Assembly: GCA_902789175.1 (NCBI GenBank)
Contig: CADANF010000036.1
Location: forward strand, 341 to 38,234
Length of the DNA: 37,894 nt
Source: an uncultured Lachnospiraceae bacterium
Lineage (GTDB): Bacteria; Bacillota; Clostridia; Lachnospirales; Lachnospiraceae
Direction: 5' to 3'
The position numbers and the translations under genes are program-made. Each line of letters begins with the position of its first letter. Positions within the stretch are counted from its first letter, which is position 1. Under the pieces are notes generated by a model. That model searched no databases and was not told the DNA's origin. It worked only from the letters and a program-made list of their open reading frames with translations. This document shows, piece by piece, positions 15,705-24,722 of this stretch.

Positions 15705-16346
15705 ATGAAGTATGTTTGTAAGGTATGTGGATATGAGTATGAAGGTGAAGAAGCTTTAGAGGAGTGTCCAAAGTGCCATCAGAAAGATGTATTTATTCCT
15801 GCAGAAGCAAAGAATAAGTATGCAGGTACAAAGACAGAGCAGAATCTTCTTAATGCATTTGCAGGAGAATCTCAGGCAAGAAATAAATATACATATTTTG
15901 CATCAGTTGCAAAGAAAGCAGGATATGAGCAGATTGCAGCTCTTTTCCTTAAGACAGCTGATAATGAGAAAGAACATGCAAAAATGTGGTTTAAGGAATT
16001 AGGCCTTCTTGGAGATACAGCTGCTAACTTAAAGGCTGCTGCAGATGGAGAAAATTTTGAGTGGACAGATATGTATGTTCAGATGGCAAAGGATGCAGAA
16101 GAGGAAGGTTTCCCAGAACTTGCTGAAAAGTTCCGTGGAGTAGCTGAAATTGAAAAGCGTCATGAGGAAAGATATAGAAAGCTTCTTTCAAACGTTGAAG
16201 AAAAGGCTGTATTTGAAAAGGCAGGCGTTTCAGTTTGGGAATGCAGAAATTGCGGTCACATCGTAGTTGGAACAAAAGCTCCGGATGTTTGCCCTGTATG
16301 TAATCATCCACAGAGCTATTTTGAAATTCATGAAGATAATTTCTAA
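15705..16346 (+). CDS. rbr: Rubrerythrin with rubredoxin-like domains at both ends
   Basis: 213 residues from the ATG at 15705, 9 bases after AGGAGGT. The GTG six bases earlier is too close to that site. It scavenges hydrogen peroxide using a di-iron centre in a ferritin-like four-helix domain (residues ~40-165, with [14 protein letters not shown] and EKEHAKMW and a second [10 protein letters not shown] pair). The C-terminal rubredoxin domain has Cys180, Cys183, Cys196 and Cys199. Unusually, a second four-cysteine knuckle is present at the N-terminus (Cys5, Cys8, Cys21, Cys24). Most rubrerythrins have only the C-terminal one. It is followed by desulfoferrodoxin, giving a superoxide-to-peroxide-to-water pathway. 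Confidence 0.93.
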   Translation: MKYVCKVCGYEYEGEEALEECPKCHQKDVFIPAEAKNKYAGTKTEQNLLNAFAGESQARNKYTYFASVAKKAGYEQIAALFLKTADNEKEHAKMWFKELGLLGDTAANLKAAADGENFEWTDMYVQMAKDAEEEGFPELAEKFRGVAEIEKRHEERYRKLLSNVEEKAVFEKAGVSVWECRNCGHIVVGTKAPDVCPVCNHPQSYFEIHEDNF

Positions 16347-16424
16347 ATCATAAGATCTGATCTGTAATTCATGAAAAATGATCAGTAAAGATAAAGAATA
16401 ATATAATTTATTGGAGGGTTAGTT

Positions 16425-16802
16425 ATGGTATTTTACAGATGTAATAAGTGTGGAAACTTTGTAACATTTTTAACAGCTAAAACAGGTTGTACACCTGAAT
16501 GCTGTGGTGAAACAATGACTGAAGTTGTTCCAAATACAGTGGATGCTGCTGTGGAAAAGCATGTTCCTCAAGTTACAGTTGATGGTAATAAAATTAAAGT
16601 AGCGGTTGGATCAGTAGCACATCCTATGATGCCTGAACATTTTATTCAGTTTATCATCTTAGAAACAGATAAGGGATATCAGAAGAAGGATCTTAAACCA
16701 GGAGATGAACCAGTGGCAGAGTTTGTTCTTGCTGAAGGTGAGAAGGCAGTTGCCGCATATGAATATTGCAATCTCCATGGCCTTTGGAAGGCTGATATCT
16801 AA
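16425..16802 (+). CDS. dfx: Desulfoferrodoxin (superoxide reductase)
   Basis: 125 residues. The N-terminal desulforedoxin domain binds iron through Cys6, Cys9, Cys26 and Cys27 (CNKC, ECC). The superoxide reductase domain shows EKHVPQV, HPMMPEHFIQF and the final CNLHGLW, which provide the four His and one Cys ligands of the catalytic iron. The length is that of the two-domain class. It reduces superoxide to peroxide in the cytoplasm without making oxygen, and the rubrerythrin encoded 78 bases upstream would remove that peroxide. TTGGAGGGT precedes the ATG. No clear terminator separates the two genes, so co-transcription is likely. Confidence 0.95.
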   Translation: MVFYRCNKCGNFVTFLTAKTGCTPECCGETMTEVVPNTVDAAVEKHVPQVTVDGNKIKVAVGSVAHPMMPEHFIQFIILETDKGYQKKDLKPGDEPVAEFVLAEGEKAVAAYEYCNLHGLWKADI

Positions 16803-16957
16803 AAATACTATTTTGAACGTACCTTGTTTAAATGCCTTGATATAAGAAGCTATCAGAAAATTATACAAAAAACATATGAAAAAAAGGTGGCATTTGTTCA
16901 TAAATGTGATATCATAAGGTAAGAGATTAAAGCTTTGCGGGGGAGAAGGAGGACATC

Positions 16958-17185
16958 ATGTTTGGATTTGGCGGAAGATATGGTATATCGGTTGCTAAAG
17001 AAGGGGCATATATGAGATATGTTGAATCCGTAAAAGGTGACCAGATTATACTGACGGATAATAAAAAAGAGGCATTACTTATGCCAAAGATGAATAAAAA
17101 ATTATATGATCTTTTGGCTGACGTTCAGAGAAGATTCAAAGATGATCCAAAGGTCGTAATCACGATTTTTGATGCTAACTGGTAA
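16958..17185 (+). CDS. Small soluble protein of unknown function (75 aa)
   Basis: 75 residues starting 8 bases after a strong GAAGGAGGA. The Gly-rich beginning (MFGFGGRYGISVAKEG) leads into an alternating pattern compatible with a small alpha/beta domain (DQIILTDNKKEALLMP, VVITIFDANW). There is no export signal and no cysteine. I do not recognise a family. It lies 155 bases after desulfoferrodoxin and is closed by its own strong terminator. Coding potential is good, because the ribosome site, codon use and terminator all agree. Confidence 0.7.
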   Translation: MFGFGGRYGISVAKEGAYMRYVESVKGDQIILTDNKKEALLMPKMNKKLYDLLADVQRRFKDDPKVVITIFDANW

Positions 17186-17192
17186 GAGATAT

Positions 17193-17221
17193 AGGGTTTG
17201 GCTTTGCCAAACCCTTTTTTA
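17193..17221 (+). terminator. Terminator
   Basis: AGGGTTTGGC TTT GCCAAACCCT followed by TTTTTT, a perfect 10-bp stem 7 bases after the preceding stop codon. Confidence 0.9.
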
Positions 17222-17294
17222 TGTGTAAAATCATCTATATGAAGATATTAAAGAGAATTAATAAATAGAATAAAAATACAAAGGAATGATTAAA

Positions 17295-18302
17295 ATGAAG
17301 ATTTTATTTATATTTACAGGTGGAACTATAGGAAGTACCACTGGTGATGAATTTATCTCTCTTGAGAAAGGAAAACCTTATAAAATAATCAAGGCATATG
17401 AGGAAAAATTTGGTATCGACTTTTCATATGAGACATTGGAACCATATACACTTCTCAGTGAAAACAGCATGGGAAGTAATATGAAAGTACTGGCCGCTTC
17501 TGTAAAGGAAAATCTTGATAAAGGTTACGATGGCATAATCGTTACTCATGGAACTGATACACTTCAGTATTCAGGAGCTCTTTTATCTTATGTGACTGGA
17601 CTTTCTAAAGTGCCTGTCTGCATAGTTTCATCAGATAAACCAATAGAAAATGAAGAGGCGAATGGGTTATACAATATGGATGCAGCTGTGGCACTTATAA
17701 GAGAAGCTCTTACAGATAAGTCTATAAAAGGAACATTTGTGCCATATAGAAATAAAGATAAGATAACCTATATAAACAGAGGTTCAAGGATACTTTCTTC
17801 CTATGCATATTCAGCTGACATGTACTCTTTGGAAGATAAATATTTTGGAGTATATGACGGAAAGAAGATTATCAAAAATGTTTCATATACAGAAAAAGAG
17901 GATCAGATGCAGCCATTAACAGCTGATGGATTTAATGAGACATCAGATATGATACTTAGGATAGAACCTTATCCTGGTATTGTTTATCCTGATGTGGATG
18001 AAAGGATAAAGGCAGTAGTTCTTGGTACATATCATTCAGGAACTCTTCCTATGGAAACAAAGGGATTAAAGGATTTTCTCATTAAACTTAAAGAAAAGAA
18101 TATTGATGTTTTTATTACAGGAGCCAGTGAAGGAATTTCATACGAAAGCACAAAAGATTATAACTTATTAAACGTCAGAAAAATTGAAGGGATAGCTCCG
18201 ATTGCTGTCTATATTAAACTTTGGATGCTGTTATCTATGGAAACTAAAAATAAAGATTCTCTTTATGAAATGATTAGTTTAGCAGTTGGAGGGGAAATTT
18301 GA
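17295..18302 (+). CDS. ansA: L-asparaginase (type I-like)
   Basis: 335 residues from the ATG at 17295. The ATG at 17286 touches the AAGGA ribosome site (17281-17285), so the downstream start with 9-base spacing is preferred. It hydrolyses asparagine to aspartate and ammonia. Both catalytic threonine signatures are visible: FTGGTIGS near the N-terminus and THGTDTLQYS about residues 85-95. The SSDKPIENEEANG segment also follows the family pattern. There is no signal peptide, so the enzyme is cytoplasmic. The sequence is somewhat divergent from ordinary AnsA, so a related amidase specificity is possible. It lies in a single-gene unit between a terminator and the Dabb gene. Confidence 0.85.
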   Translation: MKILFIFTGGTIGSTTGDEFISLEKGKPYKIIKAYEEKFGIDFSYETLEPYTLLSENSMGSNMKVLAASVKENLDKGYDGIIVTHGTDTLQYSGALLSYVTGLSKVPVCIVSSDKPIENEEANGLYNMDAAVALIREALTDKSIKGTFVPYRNKDKITYINRGSRILSSYAYSADMYSLEDKYFGVYDGKKIIKNVSYTEKEDQMQPLTADGFNETSDMILRIEPYPGIVYPDVDERIKAVVLGTYHSGTLPMETKGLKDFLIKLKEKNIDVFITGASEGISYESTKDYNLLNVRKIEGIAPIAVYIKLWMLLSMETKNKDSLYEMISLAVGGEI

Positions 18303-18398
18303 TGCAAGGAAGTTTTTGTTATGTTACAATAACAAGGTCGACTGACAATTAATGAAAAAATTGTGAAAAAATTGAAATGAAAAAATAAGGGAGGGAAT

Positions 18399-18701
18399 AT
18401 GGTAAGACATATTATTTTATGGCAGCTTAAAGATGAGCTTTCAGAAGAAGAAAAAGACAGGGTAAAAGTAGAGATTAAAGAAGGACTTGAGGGATTGGTA
18501 GGAAAAGTACTAGGACTTCTCTATGTAAATGTTCAGATTGACAAATTAAAGTCAAGTAATGCAGATCTTATGCTCTTTAGTGAACTTGAGGATGAGGAAG
18601 CACTTAAGGGATACGCAGTTCATCCTGAACATGTAAAAGTAGCCGATGGAGTTGTCCGACCTAATACAAAGCAGAGAGTCTGCATAGACTACGAAGCATA
18701 A
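18399..18701 (+). CDS. Dabb (stress-responsive alpha-beta barrel) domain protein
   Basis: 100 residues, one Dabb domain. The start MVRHIILWQLKDE is the characteristic first strand. It ends with the conserved AVHPEHVKVADGVV region containing the His of the family, then the last strand RVCIDYE. These proteins form dimers of ferredoxin-like folds. Some plant and bacterial members are stress-induced or enzymes of polyketide aromatisation, but most bacterial ones have no assigned reaction. GGGAGGG precedes the ATG. The ABC ATPase begins 26 bases after its stop, so it may be the first gene of the exporter operon. Confidence 0.85.
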   Translation: MVRHIILWQLKDELSEEEKDRVKVEIKEGLEGLVGKVLGLLYVNVQIDKLKSSNADLMLFSELEDEEALKGYAVHPEHVKVADGVVRPNTKQRVCIDYEA

Positions 18702-18727
18702 AACAAATAGACAGGAGGTACGATATT

Positions 18728-19747
18728 TTGGGAATCGTCGTTAGAAATTTAACTAAAAAGTATGGCACAAAGACAGTAGTAGATGACCTTTCTTTCGAAA
18801 TGAAGGAGCCGGGAGTTTATGCACTTCTTGGTACTAATGGTGCAGGTAAGACTACAAGCATTCGTATGATGCTGGGAATGCTTGATAAGGATGGTGGAGA
18901 AGCTCTCTGGGATGATAAGCCTATCAATTTTGATAATTGTAATATTGGTTATCTCGCTGAAGAAAGAGGACTTTATCCAAAATATACATTATTAGATCAG
19001 ATCAGATATTTTGGCGAGCTTCGTGGTGTTACAGGAGAAGATCTTAATAAGAAGATCAGATACTGGGCAGAGAAGCTTAAATTAGTAGAATATATATATC
19101 CAGATGAATTTAAGGATGAAAGAGATGATGAGAACCAGGTTTCATTTGAGTCAATTACTGATAATAAGAAGCCGGCTCTCAGATTTGGGGCAAATAGACC
19201 TGTAAGAAAAAAGAAGAAGAAACCTCTTAATCCAGATCAGCTTTCTAAAGGTAATCAGCAAAAGATTCAGTTCCTTATAGGAATGCTTTCAGATCCAGAT
19301 CTGTTAGTTTTAGATGAGCCATTTTCAGGTCTTGATCCTGTAAATACAGATATCTTAAAGGATGTAATAAGAGAACAGATAAAGGCTGGTAAATATATCA
19401 TCATGTCAAGCCATCAGATGGAAGCGGTTGAAGAGTTCTGTACTAATATTACGATCCTTAACAGATCAAAAGCAGTTGTCCAGGGTAATTTAAATGAGAT
19501 TAAGAAATCTTATGGACGTGTAAATCTTCTCCTTAAGACTGAAGAAGACGTAAGTCACATCTTGAAGCAAAAAAATGCAAATGTCATTACAGAAAAAGAA
19601 GGAGAATACCATATTAAGGTTTCTGGGGATAAAGAGGCTCAGGAATTACTTAAGGCGATAATTGATGCAGGTATAACAGTTATAAGATTTGAACTCAGCG
19701 AACTCACACTTCATGAGATATTTGTAAAAGAGGTGGGACAGGAATGA
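18728..19747 (+). CDS. NatA-like ABC exporter ATPase with a charged insertion
   Basis: 339 residues, TTG start set by AGGAGGT 8 bases upstream. Walker A is GTNGAGKTT (35-43), the signature is LSKGNQQ (172-178), Walker B is LLVLDEPFSGLDP (192-204) and the H-loop is SSHQMEA. The C-terminal ~100 residues form the regulatory domain usual in NatA/YhaQ-type ATPases. About 40 extra residues (~125-166), acidic first and then strongly basic with a five-lysine run, sit just before the signature motif, where most relatives go directly into the LSKG helix. The stop overlaps the start of the permease in an ATGA. Likely function is export of sodium, drugs or peptides together with the two permeases that follow. 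Confidence 0.9.
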   Translation: MGIVVRNLTKKYGTKTVVDDLSFEMKEPGVYALLGTNGAGKTTSIRMMLGMLDKDGGEALWDDKPINFDNCNIGYLAEERGLYPKYTLLDQIRYFGELRGVTGEDLNKKIRYWAEKLKLVEYIYPDEFKDERDDENQVSFESITDNKKPALRFGANRPVRKKKKKPLNPDQLSKGNQQKIQFLIGMLSDPDLLVLDEPFSGLDPVNTDILKDVIREQIKAGKYIIMSSHQMEAVEEFCTNITILNRSKAVVQGNLNEIKKSYGRVNLLLKTEEDVSHILKQKNANVITEKEGEYHIKVSGDKEAQELLKAIIDAGITVIRFELSELTLHEIFVKEVGQE

Positions 19748-21090
19748 AAGCAGTAAATAAGAAAGAAAATATCTACAGTTTCAAGGGGATTTCTAAGGTA
19801 TTTAAATTTACTGCTATTCAGACATTTAAAAATAAGACATATCTTATTTCTATGATCATGTTTGTTTTTATGCTGACAATAATGTCTCCTCTTATGATAA
19901 TAATGTCTAACCAGGGACAAAAAACAGTAAAAGGTATCCAAGAGAAATCTGTTGATGAATTAAAAGTAAAGAGTATTACAGTTGTTGATAAGTCAGGATC
20001 CGGCCTTTCAAAAGATGATATTGTAATGTCACTTTTGGATTATCAGGATACAGAGATTACATTTTCTGATGATGATAAAGCAGAAATAGCAAAGGATGGA
20101 GTGATCTTAGTCATTTCTGCTGATACAGAAAACGGAATGCGTAAAGAGAATTATAATGTTATCATTTCAGATGATTCAGTTGTATCATCTTTAGAAGCGG
20201 AATCAATAGCAAAAAAAGTTATGCAGACGGTTTCTAATGGAAGAATAGCTGAAGCAGGAATTGATGAAAGTGTTTCTGCTTCACTTCAAAATGGTGTTAG
20301 TACAGGAAGAGTATATTCACAGGAAGAATTTGATGAAAAGGAATCAGGGGCTATATCAGCATCTAGTCTTACATCATATATCCTTCAGTTTTCTATCATA
20401 GTATTCTTCGTATCAACATTTTCAGCATCCTATATTATAGCTTCTGTAAATGAAGAAAAGACTTCAAAATTAGTTGAGACACTTCTTGTGTCAGTAAGAC
20501 CTATGGCACTTATTTTCGGTAAGATACTTGGTACTCTGACATATATTCTGGTAACACTTATCTTAGGTATCATTGGAAATAATATAGCTACAAAGGTAAT
20601 GGAAAATCTTGGATATGACACTGAAGCCCAGGGAGATGCATTTAAGTTTGGTGTATTAACTAAGTTTGGTACAGGATATACAGTACTTATAGTATTTTCA
20701 GTAGTAATTGCTATCTTATTCTTTGGTATCTTAAGCGGTATCATGGGAAGTACATGTGTTCAGCCTGAAGATCAGCAGTCAGCTACAAGTTCTGTATTAA
20801 TGGTGGGAATGTTAGGATATATGCTTTCAATAATGCTTCCAGCGATGATACAGAATAAGGACATAGTTTACAATGTGATGGCTATAGTTCCTCCTGTAAG
20901 TTTCTTCTCTAATGCAATGCTTCTTGCTACAGGAAAGATAAGCTGGTTAGTGGGAATAGTTTCCTATGGAATAGAGATAATTCTTTTAGTACTCATATTC
21001 TTTATATGTGCAAAGACTTATAGAAAACTTATCATCAATGATTCAAAGAAAGCAAAATTCATTGATGTCATTAAGATGGCAAGAGAATAG
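19744..21090 (+). CDS. ABC-2 type exporter permease (NatB-like), first of two
   Basis: 448 residues. One N-terminal membrane helix (~35-58) is followed by a ~170-residue extracytoplasmic domain and then five or six helices in the C-terminal half. The NEEKTSKLVETLLVSVRP segment after the second helix is the typical coupling motif of NatB/YhaP-type ABC-2 permeases. Its start overlaps the ATPase stop by four bases, so translation is coupled. It is followed 11 bases later by a second permease of the same architecture, so the transporter is probably a heterodimeric membrane unit with one ATPase type. Confidence 0.9.
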   Translation: MKAVNKKENIYSFKGISKVFKFTAIQTFKNKTYLISMIMFVFMLTIMSPLMIIMSNQGQKTVKGIQEKSVDELKVKSITVVDKSGSGLSKDDIVMSLLDYQDTEITFSDDDKAEIAKDGVILVISADTENGMRKENYNVIISDDSVVSSLEAESIAKKVMQTVSNGRIAEAGIDESVSASLQNGVSTGRVYSQEEFDEKESGAISASSLTSYILQFSIIVFFVSTFSASYIIASVNEEKTSKLVETLLVSVRPMALIFGKILGTLTYILVTLILGIIGNNIATKVMENLGYDTEAQGDAFKFGVLTKFGTGYTVLIVFSVVIAILFFGILSGIMGSTCVQPEDQQSATSSVLMVGMLGYMLSIMLPAMIQNKDIVYNVMAIVPPVSFFSNAMLLATGKISWLVGIVSYGIEIILLVLIFFICAKTYRKLIINDSKKAKFIDVIKMARE

Positions 21091-21101
21091 GAGGAAGTAG
21101 G

Positions 21102-22520
21102 ATGTTTAAGAATTTTGGAAAAGTTTTTAAGTTCACATTTAAGAACGCAACATCAAGCCGTTCCTATAGGGTATTTACAATCATAGTAATGCTGCTTCTT
21201 CTTGTTGCTCCCGGTTTAATATTCTTTGTATCAAACAAGAATAAAGAAGAGGCAGAAGAAAAGATAGAAGCTTGTGGAACTAATACAGTTTATGTAGTGG
21301 ATGAATATGCAAAAGATACAGACTTTAGTTTCCTTAATTATGTAGGAGAGGAAAACTATTCTGCTATTAAGTATAAGACTTTTGGAAGTGTTGATCAGGC
21401 GTTAGCTGAAATTGAAAAACTTCAAAGAAAGGATATTTTTATCCTTGATATCACTAAGGATTCAGAAGGAAATCTCTGTGCTGATATAATTCTTCCAAAG
21501 GAAACAAAATTAGAAAAGGACAAAGTAAGAAATTTCCTTAAGCTGATTGATAAATCAGGACAGATTTTTACATTATCAGCTTTAGGTCTCGATATTCAGA
21601 AGCTTTCAAGTCTTAGTGTAGGATATGACTCAACAGTTTATACTTCAACAGGTTACTCAAGCGGTAAGTCATATAGTGTTGAAAAGACAGAAGCTGCAGA
21701 AGCAAATGAAGAAAAGGTTGAAGAAAACGGACTTACTGTAAGAGAAAATGATGCTGTTAAGGGTTATCTCCCGGTAGTAAGAGTTATCCTTACATATGCA
21801 AATGTAATGCTTTTATATTTCCTTATCCTTTCTTACTCTACAGCTCTTTCACAGAATGTAGTACTTGAAAAAGCAAACAAGCTTATGGATACAATGCTTG
21901 TATCAGTCAAGCCGGAAGCACTTATTTTAGGAAAATTCTTAGGTGCGTCATGCGCAGGTCTCCTGCAGATGATCCTCTGGGTGGGAGCCCTTCTTGGAGG
22001 CGTTTTCGGAGGATTTGAAATAGTATGCAAATTAATGGATACAACTTATAATCCTGCGATAGTACTTATCAAAGCTCTTTCAGGACTTGGAGTATTTAAA
22101 CCGATCAGTATAATCATTGCAATAGTAGGTCTTATAGCTGGTTTCCTTATCTTTATGGCCTTAGCTGCCATCGGAGGATCTATTTCTTCTACAAGAGAAG
22201 AGGCTCAGTCAAATGCATCTATATATGTACTGGTTCTTGTAGCCAGCTTCTTTGCAGTATTCCTTTGCGGAGGATTAGATTCTACTCAAGTTGTTGAATG
22301 GCTTTATTATGTTCCAACTATAGCAGCTCTTATGCTTCCTGCAGGAATAATCACAAATGCTTTAACTACCCTTCAGGCAGCACTTAGTATGGGACTTATG
22401 GTAATAGTATCAGTTGTGCTTATAATAATAGCTGGTAGATTATATAAGATGATGTCCCTTTACAAAGGTAACAAGATAAGCCTTGGTAAAGCGCTTAAAA
22501 TGCTTATAACGAATAAGTAA
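21102..22520 (+). CDS. ABC-2 type exporter permease (NatB-like), second of two
   Basis: 472 residues with the same plan as the preceding permease: an N-terminal helix (~24-42), a large extracytoplasmic domain and about six C-terminal helices. The coupling segment LEKANKLMDTMLVSVKPEAL corresponds to the first permease's motif. The sequences differ enough to indicate an old duplication. AGGAGG with a correct gap precedes the ATG, 11 bases after the upstream stop. It is the last gene of the exporter operon, which ends at a terminator 17 bases downstream. Confidence 0.88.
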   Translation: MFKNFGKVFKFTFKNATSSRSYRVFTIIVMLLLLVAPGLIFFVSNKNKEEAEEKIEACGTNTVYVVDEYAKDTDFSFLNYVGEENYSAIKYKTFGSVDQALAEIEKLQRKDIFILDITKDSEGNLCADIILPKETKLEKDKVRNFLKLIDKSGQIFTLSALGLDIQKLSSLSVGYDSTVYTSTGYSSGKSYSVEKTEAAEANEEKVEENGLTVRENDAVKGYLPVVRVILTYANVMLLYFLILSYSTALSQNVVLEKANKLMDTMLVSVKPEALILGKFLGASCAGLLQMILWVGALLGGVFGGFEIVCKLMDTTYNPAIVLIKALSGLGVFKPISIIIAIVGLIAGFLIFMALAAIGGSISSTREEAQSNASIYVLVLVASFFAVFLCGGLDSTQVVEWLYYVPTIAALMLPAGIITNALTTLQAALSMGLMVIVSVVLIIIAGRLYKMMSLYKGNKISLGKALKMLITNK

Positions 22521-22537
22521 ATAATGGTAATTTTTAG

Positions 22538-22572
22538 TCCTCTGGTTTTTTATAAATCAGAGGATTTTTTTT
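22538..22572 (+). terminator. Terminator of the ABC exporter operon
   Basis: TCCTCTG / CAGAGGA around a 13-base loop, followed by eight T residues. Confidence 0.9.
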
Positions 22573-22634
22573 CGTATGAGTTGTAGATTGCATTTTTCTA
22601 TATATTTTTCCTATGTATTCTTTATAAAAAAATA

Positions 22635-22664
22635 TTGAAGACCATAGAGACTAACTGATATAAT
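22635..22664 (+). promoter_or_regulatory. Promoter of the Na/Pi cotransporter gene
   Basis: TTGAAG (22635-22640), an 18-base spacer and an extended -10 TGATATAAT (TATAAT at 22659-22664). Confidence 0.7.
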
Positions 22665-22743
22665 ATAACGGAATACGCAGATATTATTTTAGAGTAAAGA
22701 CTATGAATGCATAGTCAAAAAGGGAAAATTTAAGGAGAATAAT

Positions 22744-24657
22744 ATGGACATTATTTCAATTCTCAAATTATTTGGAGGAGTAGGACTTTTCCTCTATGGA
22801 ATGAGTCTTATGGGACAGTCACTTGAAAAGTTAGCTGGCGGTGAATTAGAGAAAATTCTTGAGAAACTCACAACAAGTAAGAAAAAAGGCGTTGGAAGTA
22901 TTAAAGGTTGGGCTCTCGGTACAGCTGTAACAGCTATAATCCAGAGTTCTGCAGCTACCACCATAATGCTTATTGGTTTTGTTAATGCGGGTATCATGAA
23001 AGTAATACAGGCAGTACCTGTTGTATTCGGTGCCAATGTCGGTAGTACAGTAACTGCCCAGATCCTTAGATTAGGTGATCTTGGTTCAGGAAGTATTGTC
23101 CTTCAGCTTTTAAAACCATCTTCATTTGCTCCAATGCTTGTAGCTATCGGTGCATTTATCCTTCTTTTCATTAAAAAGAAAAAACCTAAGAATATTGCAG
23201 GAATCCTTATAGGACTTGGAATTCTTTTCTATGGTATGACAATAATGGAAGAAGTATTTGAACCACTTAGGGAATCAACACAGTTCCAGAAATTATTTGT
23301 ATCATTTTCAAATCCTATACTTGGTGTTTTGATCGGTATTATCATTACAGCTATAATCCAGAGTTCATCAGCATCAGTAGGTATCCTTCAGGCTCTTTCA
23401 GCTACAGGAACAGTAACATTTAGTATAGCAATCCCTATTATCATAGGACAGAATATCGGTAAATGTATGCCAATCGTTATGGCAGGTATCGGTGCGAATA
23501 AAAAAGCAAAAAGAGTACAGATTTCATATATTTTTATGAACATCTTTGGTGCCATAATATTCCTTTTACTTATCTATGGACTTTATTACACAGTAGGACT
23601 TCCATTTATGGAAAAGGTTGTTAACCGTGGTGATATAGCAAATGTACACTTTGGATTCAACTTCCTTACAAGTATAATCCTTCTTCCATTTACTGAGAAA
23701 TTTACTCAGTTTACAGCAAAACTTGTTGGTGGAGAAGAGGAATCAAAGACAGATACAGCCCTTGCGAGGTTGGATGAAAGACTTCTCAATACACCAACCA
23801 TCGCTCTTGAGCAGTGTAAGACACTTGTTGGAGAGATGAAAGATGCTATTTATGAGAACTATAAGACAGCTACAAGTCTTATCTATGAATATGATGCCAA
23901 CAAATTTATTGAATTAGAAGAAAATGAGAATTTTATCGACAGATGTGAGACTCTTCTTACAGCATATATCATAAAGATCGATAGAAAGCGACTTTCTAAC
24001 GATGAGAAACTGGTAGTATCTGAGATACTTAATTCCATAAGTGATCTGGAGAGAACTGGTGACTACTGCATGAATATAGCCTATGTGGCAAGGGATAAAA
24101 ATGAGCAGGGCATTCATTTCTCACCAAGTGGTCATAAGGAAGTTAATACTATTATAAGTGCTGTAGACTATGTATTAAAGACTACATTTAAATCTTTCTC
24201 TGATGAGGATGCTTCCCTTGCAATAAGAGTTGAGCCGATTTCTGAGTCAGTAGATAAATTAAAAGAAATAATAAAATCTCATCATGTTGAAAGACTTAAT
24301 AACGGAACCTGTTCAATTCAGGGTGGTGTTGCACTTTTTGATCTGATCAACTGCTTTGAACGAATTTCATCTCACTGTTCTAATATTGCACTTCACGTTA
24401 TCAAGCGTGTAGGCGGAGACAGGGATTTTGATGAGATGCATGGACATGCAAATGACAGTTACAGTGAAGAGTATAAAGCTCTTTACCATTATTATGAATC
24501 ACTCTTTATCGATCCTGTGCTTCCTGAAAAAAAGAAGGAAGCTCCAGTAGCTGATTTCCTTAAAGAAGAAGAGGCGAAGTCAGAGAAGAAGATGGAGAAG
24601 GAACATAATAAGAAAAAATCAAAAGATAAACATAAAAAGAAAAAAGATGATAAATAA
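22744..24657 (+). CDS. Na/Pi cotransporter family protein with C-terminal PhoU-like domain
   Basis: 637 residues. The N-terminal ~320 residues contain two inverted Na/Pi-cotransporter repeats, each with the signature glutamine-serine stretch (TAIIQSSAATT and TAIIQSSSASV), plus FGANVGSTVTAQ and IGQNIGKCM. Residues ~345-580 are a helical PhoU-like domain (LNSISDLERTGDYCMNIA and FERISSHCSNIALHVIKR). The last ~50 residues are very Lys/Glu-rich and probably disordered. The family takes up phosphate with sodium, with the PhoU part acting as a sensor on the cytoplasmic face. TTAAGGAG precedes the ATG. The gene has its own promoter and terminator. Confidence 0.93.
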   Translation: MDIISILKLFGGVGLFLYGMSLMGQSLEKLAGGELEKILEKLTTSKKKGVGSIKGWALGTAVTAIIQSSAATTIMLIGFVNAGIMKVIQAVPVVFGANVGSTVTAQILRLGDLGSGSIVLQLLKPSSFAPMLVAIGAFILLFIKKKKPKNIAGILIGLGILFYGMTIMEEVFEPLRESTQFQKLFVSFSNPILGVLIGIIITAIIQSSSASVGILQALSATGTVTFSIAIPIIIGQNIGKCMPIVMAGIGANKKAKRVQISYIFMNIFGAIIFLLLIYGLYYTVGLPFMEKVVNRGDIANVHFGFNFLTSIILLPFTEKFTQFTAKLVGGEEESKTDTALARLDERLLNTPTIALEQCKTLVGEMKDAIYENYKTATSLIYEYDANKFIELEENENFIDRCETLLTAYIIKIDRKRLSNDEKLVVSEILNSISDLERTGDYCMNIAYVARDKNEQGIHFSPSGHKEVNTIISAVDYVLKTTFKSFSDEDASLAIRVEPISESVDKLKEIIKSHHVERLNNGTCSIQGGVALFDLINCFERISSHCSNIALHVIKRVGGDRDFDEMHGHANDSYSEEYKALYHYYESLFIDPVLPEKKKEAPVADFLKEEEAKSEKKMEKEHNKKKSKDKHKKKKDDK

Positions 24658-24661
24658 AAAG

Positions 24662-24696
24662 AACTGCGGAAGGTAACTAACCTTCCGCAGTTTTTT
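24662..24696. terminator. Bidirectional terminator between convergent genes
   Basis: Perfect 13-bp stem AACTGCGGAAGGT / ACCTTCCGCAGTT with a 5-base loop and T-runs on both strands. It serves the cotransporter gene and probably the convergent minus-strand gene ending at 24723. Confidence 0.9.
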
Positions 24697-24722
24697 ATAA
24701 GGGATGATATTGTTGCATATCC

